This document shows, piece after piece, positions 23,330 to 23,495 of a stretch of DNA of 23,495 nucleotides. Source of the DNA: Bacteroidales bacterium UBA1722 (lineage in GTDB: Bacteria > Bacteroidota > Bacteroidia > Bacteroidales > UBA932). The notes beneath the pieces were generated by a model. The model was not told the origin of the DNA and searched no databases. It worked only from the letters and a program-made list of their open reading frames with translations. A program made the translations under genes and the position numbers. The first letter of the stretch is position 1, and the number at the start of each line of letters is the position of its first letter. The stretch covers positions 1 through 23,495 of the forward strand of contig DCIQ01000205.1 in the NCBI GenBank assembly GCA_002317435.1. The letters are read 5' to 3'.

Positions 23330-23345
23330 CATACGACGTGTCTTA

Positions 23346-23365
23346 CCGGGGGGCTGACCCCCCGG
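23346..23365. repeat. GC-only hairpin with 8-bp arms
   Basis: CCGGGGGG and CCCCCCGG form a perfect stem around the loop CTGA. A second small dyad (GACCC-N3-GGGTC, 23365-23377) overlaps its right end. A run of six T follows only about 25 nt later (23391-23396), so it is not a standard terminator on the plus strand, and no T run follows it on the minus strand. It looks like part of an intergenic repeat block. Confidence 0.5.
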
Positions 23366-23398
23366 ACCCCCTGGGTCGCTTCGCTCCTTATTTTTTGA

Positions 23399-23495
23399 CT
23401 GATGTGCACGACCCCTGTCTGGAGGCACTTCTGAGATGGGGTGTCGCACATCGCACCACCTGTAGCCCTCCCTGATGTGCACGACCCCTGCCTGG
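23399..23495. repeat. Pair of 24-nt direct repeats reaching the window edge
   Basis: The 24 nt at 23399-23422 and at 23472-23495 share the core TGATGTGCACGACCCCTG and differ at one base. The offset is 73 nt and the 49-nt spacer is unrelated. The second copy ends exactly at the window edge, so more copies may follow. The spacer is longer than is usual for CRISPR and two copies are not enough for that call. No other gene-like feature is seen between 23251 and 23495. Confidence 0.6.

Noticed and set aside
23346..23396. GC hairpin followed by a T run as a rho-independent terminator on the plus strand
   Set aside because: The T run is about 25 nt from the stem, too far for a standard terminator, and no plus-strand gene ends here.
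23150..23482. A 110-codon minus-strand frame over the region upstream of hisG
   Set aside because: Low-complexity, Pro/Gly/Arg-rich reading of the repeat block and leader in the wrong frame. It conflicts with the His-rich leader ORF and has no family resemblance.
23399..23495. Possible CRISPR array
   Set aside because: Only two repeat copies with a 49-nt spacer, no cas genes, and the repeat lies in a broader intergenic repeat block.

Overview
The window looks like a chromosomal stretch of a Bacteroidetes (order Bacteroidales) bacterium, possibly Rikenellaceae-like (inference). The evidence is TAnnTTTG-type -7 promoter boxes, one with a TTTG -33 box 20 bp away, a DUF4296-type lipoprotein, Bacteroidetes-style PurM and HisB proteins, and AsmA and outer-membrane proteins of the Bacteroidetes kind. 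Most of the window is moderately GC-rich. The first ~2.1 kb (nrf genes and an AraC regulator) is visibly more AT-rich.

Layout: (1) 1-1980: on the minus strand, nrfH (tetraheme quinol dehydrogenase) followed by nrfA (ammonia-forming nitrite reductase, cut by the window edge). Divergent to them is an AraC-family regulator whose 5' end looks frameshifted. (2) 5097-2120, minus strand: a DUF4296 lipoprotein with a radical SAM protein, then, behind a well-formed promoter, an outer-membrane beta-barrel protein, a four-helix small drug/metabolite transporter and a TetR regulator. (3) 5170-16178, plus strand: a tightly packed run of a NodB-type polysaccharide deacetylase, purD, a multi-spanning membrane protein, a purM-type AIR synthase, an unrecognised lipoprotein, a DEDDy 3'-5' exonuclease, an RlmI-like rRNA methyltransferase and a large AsmA-like protein. 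(4) 23250-16179, minus strand: a complete histidine operon, hisL-hisG-hisDC-hisB-hisH-hisA-hisF-hisIE. It abuts the AsmA-like gene tail to tail with no base between the stop codons.

The most notable system is the control region and architecture of the his operon. A 22-codon leader ORF (23250-23182), too short for ordinary gene calling, carries six His codons within eight residues, four of them consecutive. It is followed by a hairpin ahead of hisG, and an 8-nt leader segment can pair with the hairpin's 5' arm as an antiterminator. This is the layout of ribosome-mediated histidine attenuation. The operon also encodes HisD and HisC as one 775-residue fusion. Seven structural ORFs, mostly overlapping by 1-19 nt, therefore supply all ten catalytic activities from PRPP/ATP to histidine. 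Upstream of the leader are a 14-bp perfect inverted repeat, a very GC-rich hairpin and a pair of 24-nt near-identical direct repeats that reach the window edge.
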